Shown in pieces: positions 14,914 through 24,267 of a DNA stretch of 32,212 nucleotides. A model generated the notes under the pieces. That model did not search any database. It was not told the DNA's origin and saw only the letters and a program-made list of their open reading frames with translations. Made by a program: the position numbers and the translations under genes. The stretch spans positions 1-32,212 of the forward strand of contig JAUUYO010000002.1 of the NCBI GenBank assembly GCA_030590405.1. Direction: 5' to 3'. This DNA comes from Kangiellaceae bacterium (GTDB lineage Bacteria > Pseudomonadota > Gammaproteobacteria > Enterobacterales > Kangiellaceae). Numbering within the stretch: position 1 is the first letter of the stretch; every line of letters starts with the position of its first letter.

Positions 14914-16349
14914 TAGTTAGTTCCGCCAACGGTTAACTCGTCAATTTTCAAGGTCGGCTGCCCTACCCCTACCGGCACACTTTGCCCCGCTTTTCCGCAG
15001 ATCCCAACGCCATTATCGAGCGCCATATCATTACCCACCATACTGACTTTGGTTAGCACATCCGGGCCATTGCCAATCAAAGTAGCGCCTTTGACTGGCG
15101 CAGTAATTTTGCCGTCTTCGATCAAATAAGCTTCGCTGGTAGAAAACACAAACTTACCGGAAGTAATATCCACTTGTCCGCCGCCAAAGTTAGGCGCGTA
15201 TAGGCCTTTTTTTACCGATTTAATAATATCTTCTTTTTCAGCTTCACCTGCCAACATATAAGTATTGGTCATCCGCGGCATTGGTAAGCAGGAGTAAGAT
15301 TCTCGGCGGCCATTACCGGTGGATTTTTGTTGCATCAACCGAGCATTTTTCTTGTCGTGCATGTAACCGGTCAAAATCCCATTTTCAATCAATGTGGTTG
15401 ACTGGCTGGGCGTACCTTCATCATCAATACTCAGCGACCCGCGTCGTCCCTGGATAGTGCCATCATCGACAATAGTGCAAAGCGGCGATGCAACTCGCTG
15501 ACCGATCCGATCGCTAAATGCCGATGAACCTTTACGGTTAAAGTCACCCTCCAGTCCGTGACCGATCGCTTCATGCAGTAACACCGCTGGCCAGCCTGAA
15601 CCAAGCACCACCGGCATTTGACCAGCAGGTGCAGCAATTGCATCTAAATTCACCAGCGCCTGATGCACCGCTTCTTTAGCTAGCTGTTGTAATAACTCGT
15701 CATTTAAGATCTGGTAAGAATCTCGTCCACCTGCGCCCGCGCTGCCCCGCTCGGTTTTACCATTTTTGTCGATAATAACCGTAACATTAGCTCGAACGAG
15801 CGGGCGAATATCGCTGGCAAAGGTGCCATCGGACGCGCATACCAATATTTTTTCATAAACGCCGGATAAAGATGCAATCACTTCTCTGACTCGGGGGTCA
15901 GCCTGTCTGGCTAATTGATCTAAACGGTGTAAAATTGATAATTTTTCAGCTTCTGTGAGACTCATCAATGGGTCATCTTGGGCGTATCGGGCAATTTGTC
16001 CGCTGATTGGCGAGAGTTTAACCATTGATTGGCTACCAGCAAGCGCAATTGTTCTAGAAGCATTAGCGGCTTGTTGCAAAGCTGGCAGAATAATCTCTTC
16101 GGAATAGGCAAAACCTGTTTTGTCACCGGACAAGGCTCTGATGCCAACGCCTTTATCACTGCTAAAGCTGGCATCTTTGACGATCCCATCTTCGAGCATC
16201 CAGGACTCATGGCGACTGCTTTGAAAATACATTTCAGCAAAATCAATTTGATGGGACATCATCGACTCTAAAGTGGTCACTAAATCACTAGAATCCAGAC
16301 CTCCTTCCGCTAGAAACTCGTTCGATGTGTTAATCAATGTTTGTGACAT
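14913..16349 (-). CDS. tldD: TldD, zinc metalloprotease subunit
   Basis: Protein of 478 residues. The zinc-binding HEAIGH motif is at about 259-264 within LLHEAIGHGLEGDFNRKGSS, and the family segments SPLCTIVDDGTIQGRRGS, DDEGTPSQSTTLIENG and the C-terminal GVGQPTLKIDELTVGG are present. It should form the catalytic partner of PmbA in the cytoplasm. The order tldD-darP-pmbA on one strand with overlaps of one base or gaps of one base shows that both subunits are made from one message. An 80-base gap separates it from the upstream nitrilase-family gene, so a local promoter is possible. GGAA precedes the ATG by about seven bases. Confidence 0.96.
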   Translation of the reverse strand: MSQTLINTSNEFLAEGGLDSSDLVTTLESMMSHQIDFAEMYFQSSRHESWMLEDGIVKDASFSSDKGVGIRALSGDKTGFAYSEEIILPALQQAANASRTIALAGSQSMVKLSPISGQIARYAQDDPLMSLTEAEKLSILHRLDQLARQADPRVREVIASLSGVYEKILVCASDGTFASDIRPLVRANVTVIIDKNGKTERGSAGAGGRDSYQILNDELLQQLAKEAVHQALVNLDAIAAPAGQMPVVLGSGWPAVLLHEAIGHGLEGDFNRKGSSAFSDRIGQRVASPLCTIVDDGTIQGRRGSLSIDDEGTPSQSTTLIENGILTGYMHDKKNARLMQQKSTGNGRRESYSCLPMPRMTNTYMLAGEAEKEDIIKSVKKGLYAPNFGGGQVDITSGKFVFSTSEAYLIEDGKITAPVKGATLIGNGPDVLTKVSMVGNDMALDNGVGICGKAGQSVPVGVGQPTLKIDELTVGGTN

Positions 16350-16429
16350 AAGTATTTCCGATGAAAAAGTCTTTGAACTAGTTTATTAATAATTACTCAA
16401 CGAGATGAGATTTTGAACAGTTACGCGAA

Positions 16430-17251
16430 TTATAGCTTCTTATGGGATAATACTGGAAATTCTTTTCGCAAAACGGCTTGTTTTTCTCTGTCCAGGTTGG
16501 CCAGTACATAACCTTCACCAAAAGCCAACTCATCAATCACCTCTCCCCAGGGCGAGACAATACAAGAATGTCCCCAAGTTTGTCGACCGTTTTCATGTTG
16601 ACCACCTTGTGCTGAAGCGACGAAATAACAGAGATTCTCAATTGCGCGCGCTTTAATCAAAACTTCCCAATGTGCCTTACCGGTTTTATAAGTAAATGCA
16701 GCTGGCATGATCAAAATCTCACAACCTTGTTCGGAATGTTTTCTAAACAATTCTGGAAAACGAAGATCATAACAAACTGCCAAACCAATTTTTCCCCAGG
16801 GCGAGTCAAAATTGACCACCTGTTGACCTGGCCTGGTATATTTTGATTCACAATAACTGCCCTGTTCATCTCCCACCATCACATCAAACAGGTGAATTTT
16901 GTCATACCAGCTCACCACTTCGCCCTGGCTATCAAAAACATAACAACGACCAAATGGGCGCATCGATTCATCGGATTCGATGGGATGGGTTCCGGCAACG
17001 ATCCAAAGTTTAAGTTGCTTGGCAAGCTGACTTAGCATTAACTGAAGTGGCCCATCTTGGTGCTTTTCAACATACTCAAACTTGTCCTGCTCTTTAATCC
17101 CCATCAGAGCAAAATATTCTGGTAACACAACAAGCCTGGCACCGTCACTTGCTGCTTGAGTTATTAACTGGCTGGCCTGATTTAAGTTTTTATCGAAGTC
17201 GGCACTTGAAATCATTTGCAACGCGGCAATTTTGAGATCGGTATCAGGCAT
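16430..17251 (-). CDS. Carbon-nitrogen hydrolase (nitrilase superfamily), probable deaminated glutathione amidase
   Basis: Protein of 273 residues from the ATG at 17251. The Glu-Lys-Cys catalytic triad is visible: Glu45 in VVLPEYF, Lys118 in WYDKIHLFDV, and Cys160 in AVCYDLRFPELFR. The YDKIHLFDV and DLRFPELFR forms are those of the Nit1/YbeM branch, which hydrolyses deaminated glutathione as a metabolite-repair enzyme. A member of this family commonly sits between yhdP and tldD in Gammaproteobacteria. An in-frame TTG at 17260 would add three residues, but its Shine-Dalgarno would be too close, whereas GGGAG lies about ten bases before the ATG. Substrate is inferred from the subfamily only. 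Confidence 0.88.
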   Translation of the reverse strand: MPDTDLKIAALQMISSADFDKNLNQASQLITQAASDGARLVVLPEYFALMGIKEQDKFEYVEKHQDGPLQLMLSQLAKQLKLWIVAGTHPIESDESMRPFGRCYVFDSQGEVVSWYDKIHLFDVMVGDEQGSYCESKYTRPGQQVVNFDSPWGKIGLAVCYDLRFPELFRKHSEQGCEILIMPAAFTYKTGKAHWEVLIKARAIENLCYFVASAQGGQHENGRQTWGHSCIVSPWGEVIDELAFGEGYVLANLDREKQAVLRKEFPVLSHKKL

Positions 17252-17283
17252 GGTAGGCAAACTCCCGGTTGAATGAGTTCATA

Positions 17284-20200
17284 TCAAAGGGATAAAGGAA
17301 CAAGTTCTTCGACCTGTGTTTCTTTTTCTGGTTTTTTTTCTGGTTTTTTTTCTGGTTTGTTTTGATTAGTTTTATTTTCTGATTTCTCATTAGCTTCTGG
17401 CTCTTTATTGATTTCTATCACATCGCTGGCTGGTGTTTCAGATTCTGGAGTTAGCTCTGTCTCTGGTATTAATTCAGACTGATATTCAACTTTTACTTTT
17501 TCTTTTGAGGTTTTAATGGTATCAACTTGAACTTCGTCAAAACTTCCATGGACTCGATAATCGATACGAGTCGCCACTTCGACCGCTGGCTCCATCAGCT
17601 TATCTAATAAGTAGACGATAATCCCAGTGGTCGGCTCGATCGCCCATGCGGCTAAAACAGGAAGACTGGATGTCAGATGAGGCGTGATCACTGCAACTTG
17701 CTCAATTTTTTCATTTTTTATATCAGTATATCCGTATAATTTAACATCCGCGACATTGCCTTTAATACTGAGATTTTCTGTGGATATAACGCCATCACGT
17801 AATTGAAAAGCCCCCTTTATAGAATCATAAAAGAAACCTTTTTTATACACATCTTTAAAATCAAAAGTTAATTTACGAATAAGCGACTGAAGATTAAACA
17901 AGGAAAATAGCCTCCCTTTTTCATCACTGATTTCACTTAAATAGCCTTTACCCAGTTGAAGTTGCATATCGCTTTCAACCGCTGAATAATCGAATTCCCA
18001 CGGTGCATCTTGCCAGGACAAACGAGCAATAAGCTGCGCTGAACTGTCTTCGATTGATGCATCCACATCCCATTTTTTGAGCAATGAGCCAACATTGGGA
18101 GTTTGCAGTTCAAACTGAACATTGGTACTGGTTTGCGCGTCTTTGGCTTCTAACCAGCTTCCCGATAAAACTAAGTCATGTTGTTTGCTTTTGGTGATTC
18201 TGCTGGAAAAATGAATCCCTTGATTTTGCTTTCTTAATTGAAAATTAATTTTCCCGTAATCTTTTTGCTGGATAATGCAATCGTTACACAGGATATCCAT
18301 ATCGACAAAATCAAGAGGCGATAATACTGTTTTTTTAATTGCCGTTTTTTTAGTCCCAGTTTCTTTAGTCGCCGTTTTTTCCGTTTGTTCAAATAATCCC
18401 TCTGCAAACTGTAGATTAATATTACTTAGTGTTGCTTGCCATGGCTTGTGAGAGTTTAAAACTAAAACAAGTTCTCCCTGAGCGCTTTGCAAATTAACTT
18501 GCCAAGGGTTATTGAGTCGTTTATCTATCTGCAAACGACTTTTGTTAATCATCATCAAAGCACTTTGTAACTGTTCAACATTGACATCTATCGACTCAAA
18601 CACCAGTTCCTCGCTGGCCTCTTCTTGTGCTTGTGATGTTGATGTATTAAATCCTTGAATAAACCTAAGCCAGGATTGAACATTCATTTTCTCAAAATCA
18701 CCATACACTCGTAAGCCAGGCTGAAGCTCCCCCTGATATTCATTTTTTCGATTGATAAAAAACATGCCGCCATAACTTATCGATGTCGGTTTTTTTTCTG
18801 TTTCTGTCTGCTTTTTCAAAGATGCGGTCTGCTTTTTCAAAGACGCGGCCTGCTCTTCTAAAGAAACCCCACCAACCTCATCCCAATACCACCTTCCATC
18901 CATACCCTTCCATTTTATTTCCCCAGTAGAGTGTTTGGCTAACTCCAGGGTGAGAAAAACTTCTTGCTGTTCTTCTGCCTGCTTGCCAAATTTATCTGGG
19001 AAATCAATGGATAATCCTTTCAGATCTGATTGAAATAAAACTCGGGTTGTCTCGGGCTTATCAGCGGGAGAAAAATGGATCAAAGCAGAAAAATCGGTTT
19101 GCCCTTTAAAGTATTTTAACCAACGTTCACCGATAAAGTAGCTGATACCGGCAGCCGGTAATAAACCTTTAACATCCAGACTCAATTGCGGTGATGAGGG
19201 TTTATCTTGACCAGTTAATGTTACCTCCAATTTTTTGCCTAAATAAAACGCTTCGATATCACTCTTTACAATACCTTCTTCAGTAAATTTAACCTCTCCG
19301 GAAAGGTTGTCGACTGAGATAACCGAAGTTTGAATTTTTGAAGCCTTCGGTTGAAGCCTGACACCGCCATTGAGCGACACTTGTCCTTTATCAGAAAGCC
19401 CCACGCGCAACTCGAGGTTGGTCTGCATTTTTCCGGAATAGTCGATAGCTTGCAAGGAATCCGAAATAAATTTAATCGGTGTTTGGCTGAGTAATTTTCT
19501 GGCAGAATTATTTTTACTCATCACCTTAAGAGAAAGCTCTAGTATCGGCTCTGCTAATGAAAAATCCCGGGCAATCGCGCGAGCTTTAATCACTTGATTA
19601 TTCATCGATTTCGCATTGCTGGCAAGAATATCCATACCATTGCCTTCAAATAATAATTTAGCGTTCAGCTCAGTAGCCACAGGCCAATCCGGCAAGTATT
19701 GATAGGTTGCATTTTCCAATATGCCCAGCGCCACAAATAAGCCGTTATTGTTAGCAAATGGAAAGTCTTTTAACGGGCCGCGAACAACCGATTTTATCAA
19801 GGGCAAAGAGCCTGACTTAATGCTCGCATCTAAATAACTGACTAAATTTTTAGACATTACTCCAACAGGCAAATATTGCGATTTGTTGGTTCCGTTGACA
19901 TCCGTCAACTCCGTGTAAAGCGATAACACCGGTTCATCATCCTGATAAAAAAACACCGAGCGAGCTTGAATATTGAGATCAGCATTCGATAAGAAGAAAT
20001 GCTCTACATTCAAATGGATTTGTTCTTGCTGGTTATATGACCAGCTAAAATTAGAATTGAGTTGTTCGGCTTTTATCGCGTGTCTAAATAATTCGCCAAA
20101 TTCCAAATCAATATTGCTGCCGTTCAGGCTGACCTGCCCCCCTAATTTATCAAGTTTCACTTTGCCCGATAAACCATTAGCTCTTGGAAAATTATTCCAG

Positions 20201-21567
20201 CGAGCATAACTTAGCTCTGAAAATGTAAAATCAATCGTTGGCGATTGCCATACGTCACTTTGTTTTTCAATCGACAAATGAAATAGGTCAAAAGATAATG
20301 AAAAGTCGGCCTGTTTAAAAAAATTGGTATATTCTTGTTTATCGTCCGATATATGACCAAAATAATTAGCAAGGGATGCAAGAGAAAAATTTTCTGTGAC
20401 CAGTTCCCAGGAAATATTTTGATTTTTGGATTGTTGATATTTTACATATACATCAGGCAAGACGGATTTATTAATCAGCTCACGGTTCTTGGATTCGCTA
20501 TCATCAGATTTGCTGTCATCAGCATTGACAGTATTAGTCGATGGCGTTTGCAGCGATAAATCATGGATCGACAAATAACCTTGCTGGCTATCATCATGTT
20601 GCCAGGAAATCATGGTTGATAAGTGATTTTTTATTCCTGTCTCGTCAGGTTCTGACCAGCTGGCATCATCTAGCGCCACCAGAGCTTTAACTGACTGCCA
20701 ATGGCTATCGCGCCAGGTTCCCCAAAACTGCCACGACAAATCCCCTGAATTCGACCGAGCAATAGGAAAAGAATCCAACCAGGGTAGATCGGCAATACTG
20801 ATATTGGAGCCACGTAAATAAATTTCTGAATAACTATTTTTTAATTTTGGATCGCCATAAATTTCAGTGACTAACGAAATCTCTCCCGAACCACCATAAT
20901 CCAGTTGACCGGATAGTTGATGTGCCGAACCAAATTTTTCAACCTTGATCAAATCAATATGATAATCAAACGGAATCCCTTGAAGAGTTAATAACTTCAG
21001 ATTGGAATCAGTAATAGATATTTGCCTTTGACCGAAAAGTATGTCAATCAATTTTTGACTGGTATCTTCCAGATTGATTTCGGTAGATGCTTTGTTTGAT
21101 TGATTATCCGAAAACACATTACCAGCATCTAACTTAACGCCTAATTTTCGATCGATATAGAATTTGAGATTAGCATGGTCAATCACAATTTCCTGAGTCG
21201 AAAATCGTTGATCCCAAAGCGAAGTAATCATATCAAAGTAGAGCGAAACATCGCCAACTTCAACGATATTATATTCGCCATTATCGGATTTTATTGAAAA
21301 ATTTGACAACGCAATAACTGGACCTTGTATGCTCCATTGCGCTGAAATTTTTTCGACCTCAATATTAATGTCATAGGTTTTTTCTACCCAACTGACGATT
21401 TCTTTTTGATAGCGATCGATTTGCGGAAGTAACAATCCTAATATTACATGGATCAAAGCGGCCAGAATAATTAAGCTGGCAAACAGCAACCAGAGTTTGT
21501 TAACACAATAGCCAAATAATCGGATACCGAGACTACGTTTTTTTTGCTTGGAAGAATGCTCGTTCAT
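17284..21567 (-). CDS. yhdP: YhdP-family AsmA-like protein, envelope phospholipid transport
   Basis: Protein of 1427 residues. A single N-terminal membrane segment (about 26-48, LWLLFASLIILAALIHVILGLL) anchors a very long periplasmic body of repeating beta strands, the AsmA/YhdP/TamB bridge-like fold. The N-terminal SAQWSIQGPVIALSNFSIKS and the C-terminal AAWAIEPTTGIIVYLLDKL are family hallmarks. YhdP moves phospholipids from the inner to the outer membrane along with TamB and YdbH. It is somewhat longer than the Escherichia coli protein (about 1266 residues). Part of the excess is low-complexity: three heptads near SLKKQTASLKKQT, a Lys/Thr-rich stretch, and a C-terminal KPEKKPEKKPEK tail. 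It begins two bases after the rng stop, so the two are translationally linked. Confidence 0.93.
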   Translation of the reverse strand: MNEHSSKQKKRSLGIRLFGYCVNKLWLLFASLIILAALIHVILGLLLPQIDRYQKEIVSWVEKTYDINIEVEKISAQWSIQGPVIALSNFSIKSDNGEYNIVEVGDVSLYFDMITSLWDQRFSTQEIVIDHANLKFYIDRKLGVKLDAGNVFSDNQSNKASTEINLEDTSQKLIDILFGQRQISITDSNLKLLTLQGIPFDYHIDLIKVEKFGSAHQLSGQLDYGGSGEISLVTEIYGDPKLKNSYSEIYLRGSNISIADLPWLDSFPIARSNSGDLSWQFWGTWRDSHWQSVKALVALDDASWSEPDETGIKNHLSTMISWQHDDSQQGYLSIHDLSLQTPSTNTVNADDSKSDDSESKNRELINKSVLPDVYVKYQQSKNQNISWELVTENFSLASLANYFGHISDDKQEYTNFFKQADFSLSFDLFHLSIEKQSDVWQSPTIDFTFSELSYARWNNFPRANGLSGKVKLDKLGGQVSLNGSNIDLEFGELFRHAIKAEQLNSNFSWSYNQQEQIHLNVEHFFLSNADLNIQARSVFFYQDDEPVLSLYTELTDVNGTNKSQYLPVGVMSKNLVSYLDASIKSGSLPLIKSVVRGPLKDFPFANNNGLFVALGILENATYQYLPDWPVATELNAKLLFEGNGMDILASNAKSMNNQVIKARAIARDFSLAEPILELSLKVMSKNNSARKLLSQTPIKFISDSLQAIDYSGKMQTNLELRVGLSDKGQVSLNGGVRLQPKASKIQTSVISVDNLSGEVKFTEEGIVKSDIEAFYLGKKLEVTLTGQDKPSSPQLSLDVKGLLPAAGISYFIGERWLKYFKGQTDFSALIHFSPADKPETTRVLFQSDLKGLSIDFPDKFGKQAEEQQEVFLTLELAKHSTGEIKWKGMDGRWYWDEVGGVSLEEQAASLKKQTASLKKQTETEKKPTSISYGGMFFINRKNEYQGELQPGLRVYGDFEKMNVQSWLRFIQGFNTSTSQAQEEASEELVFESIDVNVEQLQSALMMINKSRLQIDKRLNNPWQVNLQSAQGELVLVLNSHKPWQATLSNINLQFAEGLFEQTEKTATKETGTKKTAIKKTVLSPLDFVDMDILCNDCIIQQKDYGKINFQLRKQNQGIHFSSRITKSKQHDLVLSGSWLEAKDAQTSTNVQFELQTPNVGSLLKKWDVDASIEDSSAQLIARLSWQDAPWEFDYSAVESDMQLQLGKGYLSEISDEKGRLFSLFNLQSLIRKLTFDFKDVYKKGFFYDSIKGAFQLRDGVISTENLSIKGNVADVKLYGYTDIKNEKIEQVAVITPHLTSSLPVLAAWAIEPTTGIIVYLLDKLMEPAVEVATRIDYRVHGSFDEVQVDTIKTSKEKVKVEYQSELIPETELTPESETPASDVIEINKEPEANEKSENKTNQNKPEKKPEKKPEKETQVEELVPLSL
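17328..17359 (-). repeat. 12-bp tandem repeat with A8 runs in the 3' end of yhdP
   Basis: CTGGTTTTTTTT occurs at 17328-17339 and 17340-17351, with a third partial copy from 17352. On the coding strand it gives A8 tracts encoding the KPEK repeats. Such runs are prone to polymerase or ribosome slippage. Confidence 0.75.
18806..18868 (-). repeat. 21-bp tandem repeat (three copies) inside yhdP
   Basis: Units at 18806-18826 and 18827-18847 differ at one or two bases; a third at 18848-18868 is degenerate. They encode seven-residue repeats (SLKKQTA type) that could form a short coiled coil between beta domains. Confidence 0.7.
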
Positions 21568-21569
21568 TA

Positions 21570-23036
21570 TCAGATCAAAACCACATCAAACTGCTCTTGA
21601 GTGTAGAGAGGCTCGGCCTGAAATCTAACCGGTTTATTGATCATCGACTCTAATTCTGCTAAATGATTGGTTTCTTCATCTAACATTCTATCCACGATTT
21701 CTTGCGAAGCAAGTACCAGGTATTTTTTGGCCTCATAAGCCATCGCTGAACGATGCAGTTCTCGTAAGATTTCATAGCAAATGGTTTGCGCAGTTTTGAT
21801 GCTGCCACGACTATCACAGGTCGGGCAGGTTTCACACAAGATGTGCTCTAAACTCTCTCGACTTCGTTTACGCGTCATTTGCACCAGGCCAAGCGTTGAT
21901 ACTTCTGAAATATGCGTTTTAGCATGATCTTTACTCAGCGCCTTTTCAAGAGTGCGCAGTACCTGTCGTTTGTGCTCCTCTTCTTTCATATCAATAAAAT
22001 CAATTATTATCATACCGCCCAGATTTCTTAATCTCAACTGTCTGGCCAGTGATGAGGCCGCTTCCAGATTGGTCTTAAAAATGGTGTCTTCCAGGTTTCG
22101 ATAACCAACAAATGCGCCAGTATTTACATCGATGGTAACCATTGCTTCGGTTTGTTCAATGATCAAATAACCACCCGATTTCAGCTGCACTTTTCGTTGC
22201 AGTGATTTTTCAATATCATCTTCCACGTTATACATATCAAAAAGTGGTCGTTCGCCAGTATATAGCTCTACACACTTGCTTAAACTGGGAATAAAATCAG
22301 TAAGAAACTCTAACAAGCGTTGATGAACTGACTCTGAATCAATTCTGATTTTTTCGACATCTGAGGGGACCAGGTCTCTGACAAAACGCAGCGCCAAATC
22401 TAAATCTTCATGCACCAGAGAGGGCGCTCTTGCTTGCTGAATTTTTAATGTGATCTGCTTCCATAGCTTCAGCAAAAATTCAGAATCTCTGACTAGCTCT
22501 TGCTTATCGGCACCTTCAGCCGCAGTTCTGACGATATAGCCCGAAGTTTCACCATCACCTTGCTTAAGAATATCTTTTAAACGCTGCCTTTCCTGTTCAT
22601 CATCAATTCGCTGAGAAACACCAATATGCTGATTAGCAGGCATTAACACCAGATAACGAGATGGAATGGTCAGCTGGGTAGTTAATCGTGCCCCTTTGTT
22701 TCCCAATTCATCTTTAATGACTTGTACCGTAATAGTTTGCCCATCATGTAACAACTCAGTGATATCCGGAGGTTGAATTTTATTGTCATCGATTGATTCA
22801 TCTTCGGAGACTGGCAATACTTCGGCGGCATGCAAAAAAGCCGAACGCTCACGGCCAATATTAATAAACGCCGCCTGCATCCCGGGCAAAACTCGGATCA
22901 CCTTGCCACGATATATGTTACCGACTAAGCCTCGGCTGGATGCCCTCTCAATAAACAACTCTTGCAGCATGCCATTTTCCAGCACAGCCGCTCGGCTTTC
23001 TTGAGGAGTCATATTAAATAGTATTTCTTCTTTCAT
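21570..23036 (-). CDS. rng: Ribonuclease G
   Basis: Protein of 488 residues, the usual RNase G size and lacking the long C-terminal scaffold of RNase E. Residues about 38-120 are the S1 RNA-binding domain (GNIYRGKVIRVLPGMQAAFINIG). The DNase I-like catalytic part has Asp303 in VTIDVNTGAFVG and Asp346 in IIIDFIDM. The zinc-link cysteines are in CETCPTC near residue 403. It processes 16S rRNA 5' ends and degrades certain mRNAs in the cytoplasm. It sits in its classic place between maf and yhdP. The 130 bases upstream contain a 16-bp tandem duplication that may include a promoter. Confidence 0.97.
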   Translation of the reverse strand: MKEEILFNMTPQESRAAVLENGMLQELFIERASSRGLVGNIYRGKVIRVLPGMQAAFINIGRERSAFLHAAEVLPVSEDESIDDNKIQPPDITELLHDGQTITVQVIKDELGNKGARLTTQLTIPSRYLVLMPANQHIGVSQRIDDEQERQRLKDILKQGDGETSGYIVRTAAEGADKQELVRDSEFLLKLWKQITLKIQQARAPSLVHEDLDLALRFVRDLVPSDVEKIRIDSESVHQRLLEFLTDFIPSLSKCVELYTGERPLFDMYNVEDDIEKSLQRKVQLKSGGYLIIEQTEAMVTIDVNTGAFVGYRNLEDTIFKTNLEAASSLARQLRLRNLGGMIIIDFIDMKEEEHKRQVLRTLEKALSKDHAKTHISEVSTLGLVQMTRKRSRESLEHILCETCPTCDSRGSIKTAQTICYEILRELHRSAMAYEAKKYLVLASQEIVDRMLDEETNHLAELESMINKPVRFQAEPLYTQEQFDVVLI

Positions 23037-23076
23037 TGTCTCTCGCTCTCACGCCATCTCAGACGGAGATTTCATA

Positions 23077-23117
23077 TCATTTAACGGGTCAATCATTTAA
23101 CGGGTCAATCATTTAAG
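23077..23117 (-). repeat. 16-bp tandem duplication upstream of rng
   Basis: TCATTTAACGGGTCAA at 23077-23092 and 23093-23108 is followed by a 9-base partial copy. On the minus strand each unit carries TTGACC, similar to a -35 hexamer, and TTAAAT. It lies 41-81 bases upstream of the rng start, so it may tune rng expression. Confidence 0.75.
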
Positions 23118-23165
23118 TTTATAATCACTCAGTGAGCTAATAAATAATATTGATTCTGATTGCTT

Positions 23166-23750
23166 CTAAAATTTTTCCAATAATTTGGCAGTCTCAAATA
23201 AGGGCAGTCCAACAACGCCGGAATAACTGCCAGAAATCATCTTGACGAAGCTGGCTGCATAACCTTGAATACCATAACTACCGGCCTTATCCATGCAGTC
23301 ACCAGTATTTACATAATATTCGATTTGTTGCTCCGATAAGCTGGCAAAGCTTACATCGGTGATCGAGGTCACCAGCTCCACCTTTTTGCTATTTTTCACA
23401 ACGACACAACTAATCACTTGATGAGTTGCCTCGGATAACCTTTTTAACATGTTGACCGCATCTTGCTTATCCGTCGGTTTACCCAATATCTGATCCGCTA
23501 AGACAACACTTGTATCCGCCGCCAGCAATGGTATATCGTGTATTCTAGCGGAATGTGACCATCCTGCGTCGGCTTTCTCATAAGCCATTCGACTCACATA
23601 ATCGCAGGGGGTTTCATCTTTTTTAACCGTTTCATCAATATCAACAGGAATACAGTCAAACGAAACCCCAATCTGCTTGAGCAAAGATTGCCGTCGAGGT
23701 GATTTTGAGGCTAAATATAGTTGCATTGTTTTATTCAAATTTATCGTCAT
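23166..23750 (-). CDS. maf: Maf/YhdE nucleoside triphosphate pyrophosphatase
   Basis: Protein of 194 residues. The Maf signature LASKSPRRQSLL stands at residues about 12-23, followed by DIDETV, the AYEKA motif, the catalytic ADTSVV, ILGKP, and a C-terminal KAGSYGIQGYAASFV and SYSGVVGLPL. The form of the last two segments is that of the YhdE branch, which hydrolyses dTTP, UTP and modified nucleotides. An alternative ATG at 23726 (MQLYLASKSPRR) matches the usual start of the family more closely; neither start has a clear Shine-Dalgarno. It follows mreD by 31 bases in the same direction. Confidence 0.94.
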   Translation of the reverse strand: MTINLNKTMQLYLASKSPRRQSLLKQIGVSFDCIPVDIDETVKKDETPCDYVSRMAYEKADAGWSHSARIHDIPLLAADTSVVLADQILGKPTDKQDAVNMLKRLSEATHQVISCVVVKNSKKVELVTSITDVSFASLSEQQIEYYVNTGDCMDKAGSYGIQGYAASFVKMISGSYSGVVGLPLFETAKLLEKF

Positions 23751-23781
23751 CAGTGTGATTGTTATAACGGCCTTGCCAGTT

Positions 23782-24267
23782 TTAAATACAAAATTTTCGC
23801 CTGACGTCTCTCAGAAAAATAAAGACCCAGGGCCAAAATAACATTGCCCCAAGCAAAGGCGTCCAGTAATCAAAATCAGTTGAAACAGGCTGTACAAAAC
23901 CTCTAAGAATACGCCCTAGTAACATATGAAGACCAATCACCACCGCAATATTGACTGACTGCTTCCAGCGGGGAAATAATCTTAAGCGATGATAAGTCAT
24001 CTGGACCAAGTAAGCGATTAATGCAAAGGTCATGGCGTGAATACCAAACAGGGTACCATATAAAACATCGACAAAGAGGCCAACCACCCAGCCGACCATC
24101 ACCCCCACTCGGTTGGGCACCGCCATCACCCAATAAACCAATACCAATGCAACCCAGTCTGGCTTAAATGGGTCAATCACCTGCCACCAAGGCAGTACAT
24201 TCATAAACATGGCACCAGCAAATGAAAGTAGAATAACAAAACTGCCTTTTGATTCTGTTTTAACCAT
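23782..24267 (-). CDS. mreD: MreD, rod-shape-determining membrane protein
   Basis: Protein of 161 residues with about five hydrophobic membrane segments. The conserved part DPFKPDWVALVLVYWVMAVPNRVGVMVGWVVGLFVDVL... contains the P-D-W and G-L-x-x-D-V-L motifs of gammaproteobacterial MreD; LRLFPRWKQ follows. It belongs to the elongasome that directs lateral cell-wall synthesis, in complex with MreC. The ATG overlaps the mreC stop by one base (TAATG), so the two proteins are translationally coupled. Confidence 0.95.
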   Translation of the reverse strand: MVKTESKGSFVILLSFAGAMFMNVLPWWQVIDPFKPDWVALVLVYWVMAVPNRVGVMVGWVVGLFVDVLYGTLFGIHAMTFALIAYLVQMTYHRLRLFPRWKQSVNIAVVIGLHMLLGRILRGFVQPVSTDFDYWTPLLGAMLFWPWVFIFLRDVRRKFCI

